Source of the DNA: Nocardia terpenica | GTDB taxonomy: Bacteria > Actinomycetota > Actinomycetes > Mycobacteriales > Mycobacteriaceae | Assembly: GCF_013186535.1 (NCBI RefSeq) | Contig: NZ_JABMCZ010000002.1 | Coordinates: forward strand, 1,798,001 to 1,862,000 | Length of the DNA stretch: 64,000 bases | Direction of reading: 5' to 3' | In this document: positions 26,081 to 33,956 of the stretch, in pieces | Numbering within the stretch: position 1 is the stretch's first letter | Layout: each line of letters starts with the position of its first letter | The notes under the pieces: generated by a model | What the model was told of the DNA's origin: nothing | What the model saw: the letters and a program-made list of their open reading frames with translations, nothing else | Database searches by the model: none | Position numbers and translations under genes: made by a program

Positions 26081-26105
26081 TTCCCGGCATGCTTTTGGCC
26101 GGGAA
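26081..26105. repeat. TGCTTTTGG-family hairpin, copy 7, between divergent genes
   Basis: TTCCCGGC / GCCGGGAA arms around ATGCTTTTG. Unlike the other copies it is not downstream of a gene but between the divergent alpha/beta hydrolase (start 26003) and the antitoxin (start 26126), which argues that the element can spread or have roles other than termination. Confidence 0.7.
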
Positions 26106-26125
26106 CCGGCGGTACGATAAACGGT

Positions 26126-26350
26126 ATGGCTACCCGTAAGGTGACGTTGTCCCTGGACGAGGCGGCCTGGTCGTTCGCCGAGCAGGCCGCCGCGCGGGCG
26201 GGGATGTCCCCGTCCGCCTGGATCTCTCGAGCCGCCCGCCGAGAAGCGGTGCGCACCGGCTGTCTCCCGGTGCCCGAGCCGACCGAACAGGCGGCCACCG
26301 ACGAGGCGGAACTGGTCCAGGCCGAGAAGGAGCTGCGTGCGCAGGGGTGA
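26126..26350 (+). CDS. Ribbon-helix-helix-like antitoxin
   Basis: A 74-residue protein: KVTLSLDEAAWSFAEQAA (beta strand then helix) and GMSPSAWISRAARREAV form a ribbon-helix-helix-type DNA-binding unit, followed by an acidic tail likely to wrap the toxin. It overlaps the start of the downstream PemK/MazF-like gene by 14 bases, the normal arrangement of a type II toxin-antitoxin operon, and probably represses its own promoter. Confidence 0.8.
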   Translation: MATRKVTLSLDEAAWSFAEQAAARAGMSPSAWISRAARREAVRTGCLPVPEPTEQAATDEAELVQAEKELRAQG

Positions 26351-26633
26351 GGTGTGGATCTACAACCCGCATGGTTCGCCTCGTCGTCGCACGGTCGTGC
26401 TCATCTCCAGTGACGGCATCAACGAGTCGCCGCGCCCGTGGCTGATCGCCGCGGAGGTGGTCGCCGACGATCCGCTGGATATCCTCGCCGTCTCGATTCC
26501 CGGTCACGGCTGGGTGCACGCGGGCAATCTGGGCCGCATCTACCGCGGCTGGCTGGCCGATCGCATCGGCGTCTGCGACTCCGACACCCTGGAGCGGATC
26601 GACACCGCCCTGCGCGCGGCCATGGACCTGTGA
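26337..26633 (+). CDS. MazF/PemK-like toxin
   Basis: A 98-residue protein starting at a GTG inside the antitoxin gene. RRGEVWIYNPHGSPRRRTVVLISSDGIN is the N-terminal strand-loop-strand of the MazF/PemK fold, and a central VAVSIPGH and GNLGRIYRGWLADRIG follow. It is shorter and more divergent than typical MazF. Members cut mRNA at short sequences and are neutralised by the co-translated antitoxin. In M. tuberculosis the same general position, between Rv0238 and htdX, holds a different pair (VapBC24). Confidence 0.75.
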   Translation: MRRGEVWIYNPHGSPRRRTVVLISSDGINESPRPWLIAAEVVADDPLDILAVSIPGHGWVHAGNLGRIYRGWLADRIGVCDSDTLERIDTALRAAMDL

Positions 26634-26735
26634 CCGCGGACTGTTCCCGCGCCGCGTGATACGGCAGTATCTCCACGGCGGCCGTGCCCGCCCGTCCGAC
26701 AAGACAGCCGACTCTTCGCGAGAATCGAGGAACAG

Positions 26736-27071
26736 TTGAGGATTTCGCTGATCGCCGCCGCACTCATCGCCCTGCCCCTGCTGGCGGCCTGCGGCAGCTC
26801 CGACCACAAGGACGCCCAGCCGACCATCACCCAGGCCGACCTGTCCAAGTCCATGCAGTCCGGCGGCCTCGACCCCAAAGTCGCCGACTGCGCCGCGAAA
26901 ATCTATGTAGAAGAAGGCATCTCCCAAGACGGCCTCCGCCTGATGTCCAAGCCCGGCACCAACACCCAATCCCCCGACCCCGGCACCATGGGCCTGAGCA
27001 AAGACGACGCCGCCAAGGCCAAGTCAGCGGTACAGAAATTCGTCCAACAGTGCACAGGAACCCAGCAGTAA
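26736..27071 (+). CDS. Small secreted lipoprotein
   Basis: A 111-residue protein with a short signal peptide (RISLIAAALIALPLLAAC) ending in the lipobox LLAAC (Cys19). The mature part has two further Cys (VADCAAKIYVEEGIS and FVQQC), which could form a disulfide bond. The start is a TTG at 26736. No family is recognised with confidence. It is followed by a strong terminator and then the integration site of the mobile element, so it is the last chromosomal gene on this side. Confidence 0.75.
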   Translation: MRISLIAAALIALPLLAACGSSDHKDAQPTITQADLSKSMQSGGLDPKVADCAAKIYVEEGISQDGLRLMSKPGTNTQSPDPGTMGLSKDDAAKAKSAVQKFVQQCTGTQQ

Positions 27072-27090
27072 CCCAGCCCCACAAACACGA

Positions 27091-27115
27091 AAACCCCTCT
27101 CGAAGAGGGGTTTTC
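27091..27115. terminator. Bidirectional terminator after the lipoprotein gene
   Basis: A perfect hairpin, AAAACCCCTCT-CGA-AGAGGGGTTTT, with a T run on both strands, 20 bases after the lipoprotein stop and 7 bases before the left attachment repeat. Confidence 0.9.
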
Positions 27116-27121
27116 ACAGTG

Positions 27122-27163
27122 GAGCCGGTGACGGGAATCGAACCCGCACTCTCAGCTTGGGAA
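27122..27163. repeat. Left attachment repeat (42 bp)
   Basis: Identical to 33957-33998, and equal to the 3' half of the tRNA-Gly gene from the anticodon loop to one base past the discriminator. This is the displaced tRNA end created by integration, not a second tRNA. Confidence 0.93.
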
Positions 27164-27847
27164 TCAGGGGATTGATCACGTAGGCAGGGCTAGCCCAAGT
27201 CGGCAGATGCACGGTAGGTACCTCGATTTACCGCTGTTGACCACAACATCTGGCACGTCTGTGGCACGCGCATAGGCGACCATTCGCCCCCCTGACTTTT
27301 CTTCCCCACCTTCCTCATACTGGCCATCCCTCAGTGGAAGACGGGCGTGTCAAGGATGCCGTAGGCACCGCGTAGCGGACACCGAAGGTGGTCCTTGACG
27401 CGCTCGTCTGGAGCGAGACAATTGGGCCATGAGGAAGGCGGGGAAACCAACACGAGATGAGGGCATCTCGGGAAGGTGTCGGGCGGCTCGGTGCCGGACT
27501 CATCGACCGGGTCGCCGCCCAGCTGACCACGGATGGACTCGACTGTTCGAATCCGCCCGGTGGTCCTGACCGTGTCCAGTCTTCCTCGGCCACCCCTCGT
27601 GGCAGATTCGTTGCCGTATAGGCGATATGGGACTCGTTGCGGCGTGCTGTGTGCGGCGCGACGCGCCGCTGCGGGCGAGGGACGAGCGGAGCGGCGCTTG
27701 CGTGGCGCGGCGCGCGCAGCGCGCCGCCTTGAGGACTGTATAGCCAAATTAAGCAAAGGGATTGCGTCGCAAGGTGCGCAGGGTCGCTGACATGGCCACC
27801 GGACTGAGTGTAGGAAGTAGCTCGGACGTGGCGGATGATCAGGCCGG
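27164..27847. other. Non-coding left end of the integrative element
   Basis: No convincing gene. It contains the arm site above and two GC-rich stem-loops in a row: GCGCCGCT (27663-27670) with AGCGGCGC (27690-27697), and GCGGCGCGC-GCA-GCGCGCCGC (27707-27727). Such a structured patch could be a replication or transfer origin of the element, or a terminator for the phosphatase gene; the sequence does not decide. Confidence 0.5.
27251..27268. repeat. Probable integrase arm site, left end
   Basis: TGGCACGTCTGTGGCACG, matching TGGCACGTGTGTGGCACG at 33842-33859 with one difference and in the same orientation. Each lies about 90-100 bp inside an attachment repeat, where tyrosine integrases bind with their N-terminal arm domain. 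Confidence 0.6.
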
Positions 27848-28660
27848 TCAACTGGCATGGTGAGGACAGTTCGGTCGTACGACCGCGATCGTCTTGTCGT
27901 CGTGGCGCTTGGCTCGTGGCTGTAGGCGGCCGTCGGGATCGCGTTCGGCCTCCCATCGGTGGCAGCGGTCGAGAAGTTGTTCGAGCCCGGTGGCAGTGAA
28001 GTGGGCGACTTCGGGCCACGAAATATTCAGTGGCTCAAGCGGTTTGGCTGCGCCGTCGGTGGCCAAGATGACCCAGTCAACATCGGAAAAGGCGTAGCGC
28101 TGGACAACTGCGTGTTCGGCTGCCGATGGATCAGCTTCCGCAATCCAGTACCCACCTGGGCGATTTCGCCGCTGTCGTTGCTGTCGCTGGAGTGACTGCA
28201 ACAGATCTCCGTGTGCCTGATCGTAGCCAGTGCCAGATTTGAGACGGCGCTTGTACTCCTGGGAATCGGGGAGGTCGAGGGCTCCGATTCGATCATCGAT
28301 GATCAGATCGACAATCTTGTCGGCTTGGCCGATGACCACGGATGTATCGCCCAGGACGAGGATTTCGAGTTCATCACCGTGAGGGCGGAGGATGGCTACC
28401 GTGCTGGAGGGTGCTCGGCCCGGCAGGATTCGGAGATAATCAGCGGTCGCGCGGATTGCGTCAGCCAGGATGGATCGAAGATCGGATGGGCTGGCGAGCC
28501 GTTGGTACAGTTCGTTCTGAAGCACGTCGACGTAGGTGCCAGCTGAAGGCACGTCCGGATCAAATGCGGTTGCGCCGTCCAGAACGACTACACCGTTGTC
28601 GTCAGCGAGAACGCGATCGTCGGCTGTGCGTTCTTGAAGCTGGGCGGTCGCGATCTTCAT
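27848..28660 (-). CDS. PP2C-like serine/threonine phosphatase
   Basis: A 270-residue soluble protein with a divergent PP2C layout: VVVLDGATAF (first metal-binding Asp-Gly) at about residues 23-32, APSSTVAIL, LVLGDTSVVI, VILATDGAAKPLE (third acidic position) and the closing DDKTIAVV. All four metal-binding regions keep their acidic residue, so it may be an active phosphatase. The start ATG at 28660 overlaps the stop of the upstream HTH/sensor gene (ATGA), so the two are one operon. As element cargo it may act on a switch controlling the element or on host kinase signalling. Confidence 0.7.
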   Translation of the reverse strand: MKIATAQLQERTADDRVLADDNGVVVLDGATAFDPDVPSAGTYVDVLQNELYQRLASPSDLRSILADAIRATADYLRILPGRAPSSTVAILRPHGDELEILVLGDTSVVIGQADKIVDLIIDDRIGALDLPDSQEYKRRLKSGTGYDQAHGDLLQSLQRQQRQRRNRPGGYWIAEADPSAAEHAVVQRYAFSDVDWVILATDGAAKPLEPLNISWPEVAHFTATGLEQLLDRCHRWEAERDPDGRLQPRAKRHDDKTIAVVRPNCPHHAS

Positions 28661-29490
28661 TCGCTGTCCCTGTATGGACCTACGATAAGGCGGCTGTCGG
28701 TCACTGCGAACTCGGCATCGAAGTCGCATTCGATCACGGCCGAGACGAAGTTCGACGTGGGATCGAACAGCGTCGCGAGATGTTTGTCGAGCCAGTCAGC
28801 GACTCCCAAGGAACCGATGCTGGTGATGCCAGCTATGTGCACGATGACCCGGTCGTTCTCGCGTCGGCGTGACAGGTACCCGATGTCCGTTCGGATTGAG
28901 CTGTCTCGGCGATAGGGCGAGTTATGCCGCTGTCGCGCTTTCGCATCGGTGATCCACCAGCCGTCTTCGTCGCGCTCGAAGTCTAGGTACGGGTCACCCT
29001 CGAGGAGGTGTCGCGCCACCGGTGCCGACTTCGGTCCGCAGATGATGACGCAGTCTCCCGAGGGCAGCTCCGCTCGATCTGGATCGATGGCAAATACGTT
29101 GCAAGCCAAGGAAAGACGAGCCAGAAGGCTTTCGATGGCAAGCTGTGTGGCTTGATCGTTGGCGTCGAAGAAAGGACGTTCGCGGCCGTCCTCCAAGCCA
29201 AAGCGTCGGGGGATACCGACGGCGACCGGGCCAACTCCGAAGAAGGCTCGCTCAGGCCGAGGTGCTGAGGTTCGAATCTGGCTGATCCGGCCCTTCGTGA
29301 TGCCGAGCTGTTCGGCTATCTCGGTGTAGCTCAGACCCTCCTGATGTGCCTCTTCGATTGCGGCCTTCCGGAGGCGGGCGAGTTCTGTAGCGCGCTGCTG
29401 ATAGATGGTCATCAGCTCGGTGGCGCGCTGGCCACGGCGGATCGGATTCGGATCACTCCGAACCTGTTCGAACTCGTCAGCAGTAGCCAC
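28657..29490 (-). CDS. Sigma-like HTH protein with a C-terminal sensor-like domain
   Basis: A 277-residue protein. The N-terminal third is helical and includes YTEIAEQLGITKGRISQIR (about 56-74), a sigma-70 region 4-type helix-turn-helix. A linker then leads to a second domain with VIICGPKSAPVARHLLEGD, YLDFERDEDGWWITD, DIGYLSRR and VIVHIAGITSIGSLGVADWL, a pattern I have seen in uncharacterised regulators where it may bind a ligand. The start is a GTG at 29490. It is divergent from the replication operon and is a good candidate for its regulator. The function of the C-terminal domain is unknown. Confidence 0.7.
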   Translation of the reverse strand: MATADEFEQVRSDPNPIRRGQRATELMTIYQQRATELARLRKAAIEEAHQEGLSYTEIAEQLGITKGRISQIRTSAPRPERAFFGVGPVAVGIPRRFGLEDGRERPFFDANDQATQLAIESLLARLSLACNVFAIDPDRAELPSGDCVIICGPKSAPVARHLLEGDPYLDFERDEDGWWITDAKARQRHNSPYRRDSSIRTDIGYLSRRRENDRVIVHIAGITSIGSLGVADWLDKHLATLFDPTSNFVSAVIECDFDAEFAVTDSRLIVGPYRDSE

Positions 29491-29588
29491 GCCTATGAGT
29501 TTAGAGCCCCTTGACTCCGAGCGGGACTCGGGCGTAGCGTTGCTGTTTACACCCTCTAAATTCTGTCGACCACGAGCGATGATGGCGA

Positions 29589-29605
29589 GTTTAGGGGTCA
29601 TAAAC
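29589..29605. promoter_or_regulatory. Operator-like palindrome before the replication operon
   Basis: GTTTA-GGGGTCA-TAAAC, about 30 bases before the ATG at 29633. Related TTTAGAG / CTCTAAA stretches occur near 29500 and 29556, so the divergent promoter may carry several sites for one regulator. Confidence 0.45.
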
Positions 29606-29632
29606 CGAGAAAGGTTACCTGGGAGGATCATC

Positions 29633-30067
29633 ATGCAGGCTCTGAAGACCGAGGCACCCGGCATCGTTCGGCCGGATCGGCTCAACTACGCGGGTTGGTG
29701 CATCTGGTGCGGTGAGCGGTACTGCACGAAGGCGCGGTGCGTGAAGATGCACGTGGAGTCGATTTGGGGTCCGTGCAGCGTGTGCGGCGGCTCCCAGATG
29801 TTGGACGTCAAGGGGGCGGATGAGTTGTGCGGCATCTGCATCGGTGGTCTGACCCAGTACGACTCGGTGGAGGATGCGGTCGAACAGGAGCGTCGGGAGA
29901 CGGAGGCTCGACGTCGCCTCGCCCGGCATCTGTCGGTGGTGCCCGAGCCGGTGTACGTGGTGTCGGATCCGTCGCGGTGGCGTCCGGCTGCCGATCACGA
30001 CCGGTCCGATGTTCCGGCTCCGTCGGTGCGGTCGGCGTCGGGTCAGGTCTTCTACGCGGGGTTCTGA
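29633..30067 (+). CDS. Cys-rich putative zinc-binding protein, copy A
   Basis: A 144-residue protein starting at an ATG eight bases after GGGAGG. The N-terminal half is rich in paired cysteines: WCIWCGERYC, KARCVKMHVE, PCSVCGGSQ and LCGICIGG, enough for two zinc sites. The C-terminal half is charged and probably unstructured. The CIWCGxxxC...C...H module recurs in the gene at 30385, so the pair came from a duplication. First gene of the element's replication operon; possibly a DNA-binding accessory or regulator, but no family is recognised. Confidence 0.7.
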   Translation: MQALKTEAPGIVRPDRLNYAGWCIWCGERYCTKARCVKMHVESIWGPCSVCGGSQMLDVKGADELCGICIGGLTQYDSVEDAVEQERRETEARRRLARHLSVVPEPVYVVSDPSRWRPAADHDRSDVPAPSVRSASGQVFYAGF

Positions 30068-30070
30068 GCG

Positions 30071-30388
30071 ATGACATCCGGAACCGTGCTGAAAGTGTTT
30101 CTCGGGCAACGGCGTTGGCAGTCCCACAAGGCGTTTCGTGTGGAGTGGGACAAGGCGGCGGTGATGGTGGATGCCTCGCTTGTCGGCGGGGCTCCGGGGG
30201 AGCGGACGTTGCGGCGGTGGAAGTCCGGTGGTGTCCGTGTGCCGCACGCGGATCGTTGCCGGGTGCTGGAGGCCATGTTTCCGGGTTACTCGGCTGATCA
30301 GCTGTTGGCCCCGTTGCCCCGTCGCAGGTTGCGGCCCCGGCATTGGGAGTCGCGGGGGCAGATCGCCTTGTTCGAGGTGGCGGTATGA
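30071..30388 (+). CDS. Small basic HTH-like protein
   Basis: A 105-residue basic protein (many Arg) between the two Cys-rich genes. A section VGGAPGERTLRRWKSGGVRVPHADRCRVLEAM resembles a helix-turn-helix followed by an extra helix, as in small transcription factors. The stop overlaps the next ATG (ATGA). The family is not recognised. Confidence 0.65.
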   Translation: MTSGTVLKVFLGQRRWQSHKAFRVEWDKAAVMVDASLVGGAPGERTLRRWKSGGVRVPHADRCRVLEAMFPGYSADQLLAPLPRRRLRPRHWESRGQIALFEVAV

Positions 30389-30780
30389 GTACCGCTGTCG
30401 TGATCCCGCTGCCTGTCCGCCGGTCCGAATCGTTGCCGCCGCGCATGACGTTCGCGAACCGCTGCATCTGGTGCGGCGACTACGACTGCGCCAATACCAA
30501 TTGCATTGCCCTGCACGGTATTTCCGAGTGGGTGGTGTGCGCGCATTGCCACGGGACCGGGGAAGGTTTCAGGTCGGAGTCCAAGGGTTGCACGTGCGCG
30601 TTCGGGCTGGCCTTGGTGGCCCCGGATATTGAGCGTCGCCGCAACCTGCCGGGTACTGGGCTGCACCAGATCGACTACGGGCATTGGTCGGCCTACAACC
30701 ATCTCGCCTACGGCGTGATCGCGGAGCGCGAGGACTTCACCGTGTGCGCCACCTCGTCCCGGAAGGACACCGTCGCATGA
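30385..30780 (+). CDS. Cys-rich putative zinc-binding protein, copy B
   Basis: A 131-residue protein. FANRCIWCGDYDCANTNCIALH repeats the CIWCGxxxC...C...H module of the gene at 29633, followed by VVCAHCHGTGEGF (a CxxCxGxG element like those in DnaJ-type zinc fingers) and GCTCAFG. Start and stop overlap the neighbouring genes by four bases, so translation is coupled through the operon to the initiator gene. Probably a zinc protein binding nucleic acid or protein; the role is inferred only from context. Confidence 0.7.
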   Translation: MSTAVVIPLPVRRSESLPPRMTFANRCIWCGDYDCANTNCIALHGISEWVVCAHCHGTGEGFRSESKGCTCAFGLALVAPDIERRRNLPGTGLHQIDYGHWSAYNHLAYGVIAEREDFTVCATSSRKDTVA

Positions 30781-32492
30781 CCGAACCTGTTGTCACGCAA
30801 CCGGATCGGCCCGCCCCGAATCCAGCTGAAGAGGCCCCGGTGCGGGAGACGGCGGCGGATCGGTTGTCCGCGCTGGATTGGCTGGAGATCGCCCAGGGCG
30901 CGGCCGACAAGTTCGGGTCCTGCCGCAAACCGATCGCCATGTGGGTGGTGGACGAGCGGACGGGGGAACGACAGCCGGTCGGTGCGGCGTGCGGGAACAC
31001 GCTGGAGTCGGTGTGTCCGGCGTGCGCGAAACGGAAGCGGGCCTTGCGGATTGCTCAGTGCCGGGAGGGCTGGCATCTGGACGCGGAACCGGTGATCGTG
31101 AAGCCGGACCCGACCGATCAGCAGATGGATTTGGTGGCGGCGCGGTCGTCGTTGCAGCAGGACTACCAGCGGGCGAAGGAGGACGGGGACACCTTCACCA
31201 TGGACGGTATCCGCGAGATCGTGCGGGATTTGGATGCGGAGCTGCGGGAGACCGGTGTCCGTAAACGGCTTCCCCCGTTGGACGCGCCACCCCGGAAGTC
31301 CTCGACGCGGTCGACCAGGCGTCGCACCGATGTCCCGGAGTTGCCGCGGTTGAAGGTGACCAATCGGACGGTGGGGGAGGTGTTCGCGGGTAAGTACCGG
31401 CCGAGCACGTTCGTCACGTTGACCATGCCCGGGTACGGGGCGGTGCACCGCGACGGCGCGAAGAACCGCAAGGGGGAGGTGTGCGGGGATGGTTCCCCGA
31501 TCGATCCGGACCACTACGACTATCGGCAGGCGGCCCGTGATGTGGTGCATTTCGCGGCCCTGTTCAACCGGTGGGTGCAGAACCTGCGGCGCGCGGTGGG
31601 CTGGAAGGTGCAGTACTTCGCCACCGTGGAGCCCCAGCGCCGCGGTGCCCCGCATATCCACCTGTTGATCCGGGGTGCGGTCCCGAACGAGATCATCCGT
31701 CAGTGCACCGCGGCGACCTACCTTCAGGTGTGGTGGCCCCCGCACGACATGCAGGCGTATTGGCATGGGCGGCTGCCCCGCTGGGACTACGACGCGAGGA
31801 CGTTCGTGGACCCGGAGACCGGTGAACGGTTGCTGTCGTGGGGGCAGGGCCGCGAGATCATGGACGCCTCCGACACACCGACGCATGTGGCGCGGTTCGG
31901 GGTGCAGGTGAAACCCAAGGGCATCTTGAAGGGCACCCCGAAGGCCGATGCCGCCATCGGCTACCTGGCCAAATACCTCACCAAGTCCGTTGGCGAGATT
32001 CTGGAGCCGCCGAATCAGCGCACCGCCGACCACTACGACCGGTTGCACGCGGAGTTGCTGCGGACGCCGTGTTCGGATTCCTGCCCGGTGTGGCTGCTGT
32101 ACGGCGTCGTCCCGAAAGGCGCGGGCCCGAAGACGGTGCCGGGCCGGTGCGGGGCGAACGTGCACAAGCGCGACTGCCTGGGCGTGGCCGGTAACCGGCA
32201 GCTGGTGTCGAAGCTGTGGACCGGGAAGACGTTGAAGGATCATCAGGCCGAACGCCAGGAGTTCGTTAAGCAACTCCTCGACGGGGCCGGTATCGAGCAG
32301 GAGGACACCTCACATCTGAAGGTGGTCCTGGCCGAACCCGGAGACCCGAACGTTCCGCCCCGCCATCACCTGATCATGTCGTTGATCGCGCAACAGTCCC
32401 GATGGCGCAATCAGCTCATGGAAGCCCGAGCACTTCTCGGCGAGAGTCCACCCGGCGACGAACCCGTTAAGCAACTACCGGAAGCGGCATAG
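30777..32492 (+). CDS. RepSA-like rolling-circle replication initiator
   Basis: A 571-residue protein. After a Cys-rich N-terminal zinc region (CGNTLESVCPACAKRKR) comes the RepSA-type core: STFVTLTMPGYGAVHRDG, DPDHYDYRQAARDVVHFAALFNRW, and QYFATVEPQRRGAPHIHLLIRG, whose HIH is the HUH-like metal site of rolling-circle initiators. Later, YLAKYLTKSVG carries the likely nicking Tyr. It would nick and replicate the excised element, as in pSAM2-type elements. It starts at ATG 30777 within the previous stop and is followed 12 bases later by the excisionase gene. Confidence 0.88.
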   Translation: MTEPVVTQPDRPAPNPAEEAPVRETAADRLSALDWLEIAQGAADKFGSCRKPIAMWVVDERTGERQPVGAACGNTLESVCPACAKRKRALRIAQCREGWHLDAEPVIVKPDPTDQQMDLVAARSSLQQDYQRAKEDGDTFTMDGIREIVRDLDAELRETGVRKRLPPLDAPPRKSSTRSTRRRTDVPELPRLKVTNRTVGEVFAGKYRPSTFVTLTMPGYGAVHRDGAKNRKGEVCGDGSPIDPDHYDYRQAARDVVHFAALFNRWVQNLRRAVGWKVQYFATVEPQRRGAPHIHLLIRGAVPNEIIRQCTAATYLQVWWPPHDMQAYWHGRLPRWDYDARTFVDPETGERLLSWGQGREIMDASDTPTHVARFGVQVKPKGILKGTPKADAAIGYLAKYLTKSVGEILEPPNQRTADHYDRLHAELLRTPCSDSCPVWLLYGVVPKGAGPKTVPGRCGANVHKRDCLGVAGNRQLVSKLWTGKTLKDHQAERQEFVKQLLDGAGIEQEDTSHLKVVLAEPGDPNVPPRHHLIMSLIAQQSRWRNQLMEARALLGESPPGDEPVKQLPEAA

Positions 32493-32504
32493 GGGAGGGG
32501 AGAA

Positions 32505-32711
32505 ATGGACATCGAATTGGGGTATCTGGATGTGGAAGCGGCGGCGGTGTACCTCGGCGTGAAGGTGCGGTTCATCCGTCGTTTGGTGGCCGAACGACGC
32601 GTCGTGTTCTACAAGGTCGGCGGGCACGTGCGGTTCAAGGTCTCGGACCTGGAGGAGTTCGCCCAAGCAGGTCGTGTCGACGTGGCTCCGTACTCTCGGC
32701 GGGCCAGCTGA
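32505..32711 (+). CDS. xis: Excisionase / helix-turn-helix protein
   Basis: A 68-residue MerR-like winged helix protein: YLDVEAAAVYLGVKVRFIRRLVAERRVVFYKVGGHVRFKVSDLEEF is the typical DNA-binding excisionase domain. It bends DNA near the attachment site and directs the integrase toward excision. It follows an unusually strong GGGGAGGGGAGAA ribosome site, and its stop overlaps the integrase start. Confidence 0.88.
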   Translation: MDIELGYLDVEAAAVYLGVKVRFIRRLVAERRVVFYKVGGHVRFKVSDLEEFAQAGRVDVAPYSRRAS

Positions 32712-33841
32712 TGAGCAAGAAGCGCGGATTTGGAAACGTCCGGAAACTGCCGTCGGGGCGGTGGCAGGCTCGTTATCGAGGTCCGGACGGCCAGATGCGG
32801 CCTGCCCCAAGGACATTCGTCACCAAGAAGGCGGCCGAGCAATGGCTGTCGACTACGGAAGTGCAGATCCTCCAAGGCGATTGGATCGATCCCGAACGGG
32901 GCAAGATCTTGCTGAAGGAGTACGTCGAGCGCTGGATCGATCAGCGTCCCGGTCTGCGGCCGAGGACTCGGGAGCTGTATCGATGGTTGTTGCGCAAGCA
33001 TGTCGAGGAGACGGACTTGGGCGGTACCGCGGTCGGCAAGCTGACGACACCGATGGTCCGGCAATGGCGTTCCGGTCGGATTGAGGCGGGGGTGTCGGAG
33101 ATCGTGACCGCCAAGGCGTATCGGCTGGTGCGGGCGGCGCTGAACACGGCCGTGGACGAGGACAAGATCATCCCTCGTAATCCGTGCCGAGTCCGGGGTG
33201 CCGACAGGGAGAACAGCCCCGAGCGGCCGGTGCTCACGGTCGGCCAGGTGTTCGCGCTCGCCGGTGCCGTCCCGGACCGGTATCGGGTGCTGATCCTGCT
33301 CACCGCGTTCTGTTCGCTGCGTTGGGGTGAGGTGTCGGCGCTGACCCGAGCGGACCTCTCCGAAGGGGCAACGACGGTCCGGATCGGCAAGGCGTTGGTG
33401 GAGCTACCTGCTAAGGGCCTTGTCGTGGCGTCTCCGAAATCACGCGCCGGTATCCGGACGCTGACCGTTCCCGAAGCCGTCCGCTCCGATGTCCTGATGC
33501 ACCTGGAGAAGTACGCGCGGACCGCACCGAGTGCCTACGTGTTCACCGGCCTGAAGGGAAATCCGTTGCGGCGCTCCAACTTTGCGCAGCAGGTGAAGTG
33601 GGCGAAGGTGACGGCGGGAGTCGGGCTGACCGGCGTCCACTTCCACGATCTCCGTCATGCCGGGAACCTGTGGGCGTCCAAATCGGGCATGTCGACCAAG
33701 GACCTCATGGCGCGAATGGGGCACGACGACATGCGCGCGGCGCTGATCTACCAGCGGGCCACCGACGACGCTCAGCGTCGCATCGCCGACGACTTGTCCC
33801 GCATGGCGAAGGAATACCGCGAGGGACGTTCCGGTGCCTAG
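32711..33841 (+). CDS. int: Tyrosine site-specific integrase
   Basis: A 376-residue phage-type integrase. N-terminal arm-binding domain (FGNVRKLPSGRWQARYRGPDG), core-binding SAM-like domain (about 60-150), and a catalytic domain with R in LRWGEVSALT, the HxxR box HFHDLRHAGNLWAS, and final GHDDMRAALIYQRA with the nucleophile Tyr. It recombines the 42-bp core within tRNA-Gly. The gene ends about 115 bases from the attachment repeat, next to the intact tRNA. Confidence 0.95.
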   Translation: MSKKRGFGNVRKLPSGRWQARYRGPDGQMRPAPRTFVTKKAAEQWLSTTEVQILQGDWIDPERGKILLKEYVERWIDQRPGLRPRTRELYRWLLRKHVEETDLGGTAVGKLTTPMVRQWRSGRIEAGVSEIVTAKAYRLVRAALNTAVDEDKIIPRNPCRVRGADRENSPERPVLTVGQVFALAGAVPDRYRVLILLTAFCSLRWGEVSALTRADLSEGATTVRIGKALVELPAKGLVVASPKSRAGIRTLTVPEAVRSDVLMHLEKYARTAPSAYVFTGLKGNPLRRSNFAQQVKWAKVTAGVGLTGVHFHDLRHAGNLWASKSGMSTKDLMARMGHDDMRAALIYQRATDDAQRRIADDLSRMAKEYREGRSGA

Positions 33842-33859
33842 TGGCACGTGTGTGGCACG
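33842..33859. repeat. Probable integrase arm site, right end
   Basis: TGGCACGTGTGTGGCACG, matching the left-end copy at 27251-27268 with one difference; it lies just after the integrase stop and 97 bases before the right attachment repeat. Confidence 0.6.
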
Positions 33860-33956
33860 GCGGCGTATCGCGGCAGGCCCGAAATGATCTCAGCGCGAAT
33901 CGGATTCACTGCGGATGGCCTTGGTGACCTGCGCGGAGAGCGCGAGAGCGATCGTA

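Noticed and set aside
27122..27163. Second tRNA-Gly gene
   Set aside because: Only the 3' half of the tRNA is present; it is the displaced end made by integration.
27315..28019. Minus-strand frames of 175-234 codons at the left end of the element
   Set aside because: Composition and lack of ribosome sites or motifs do not support coding; they cross GC-rich stem-loops.
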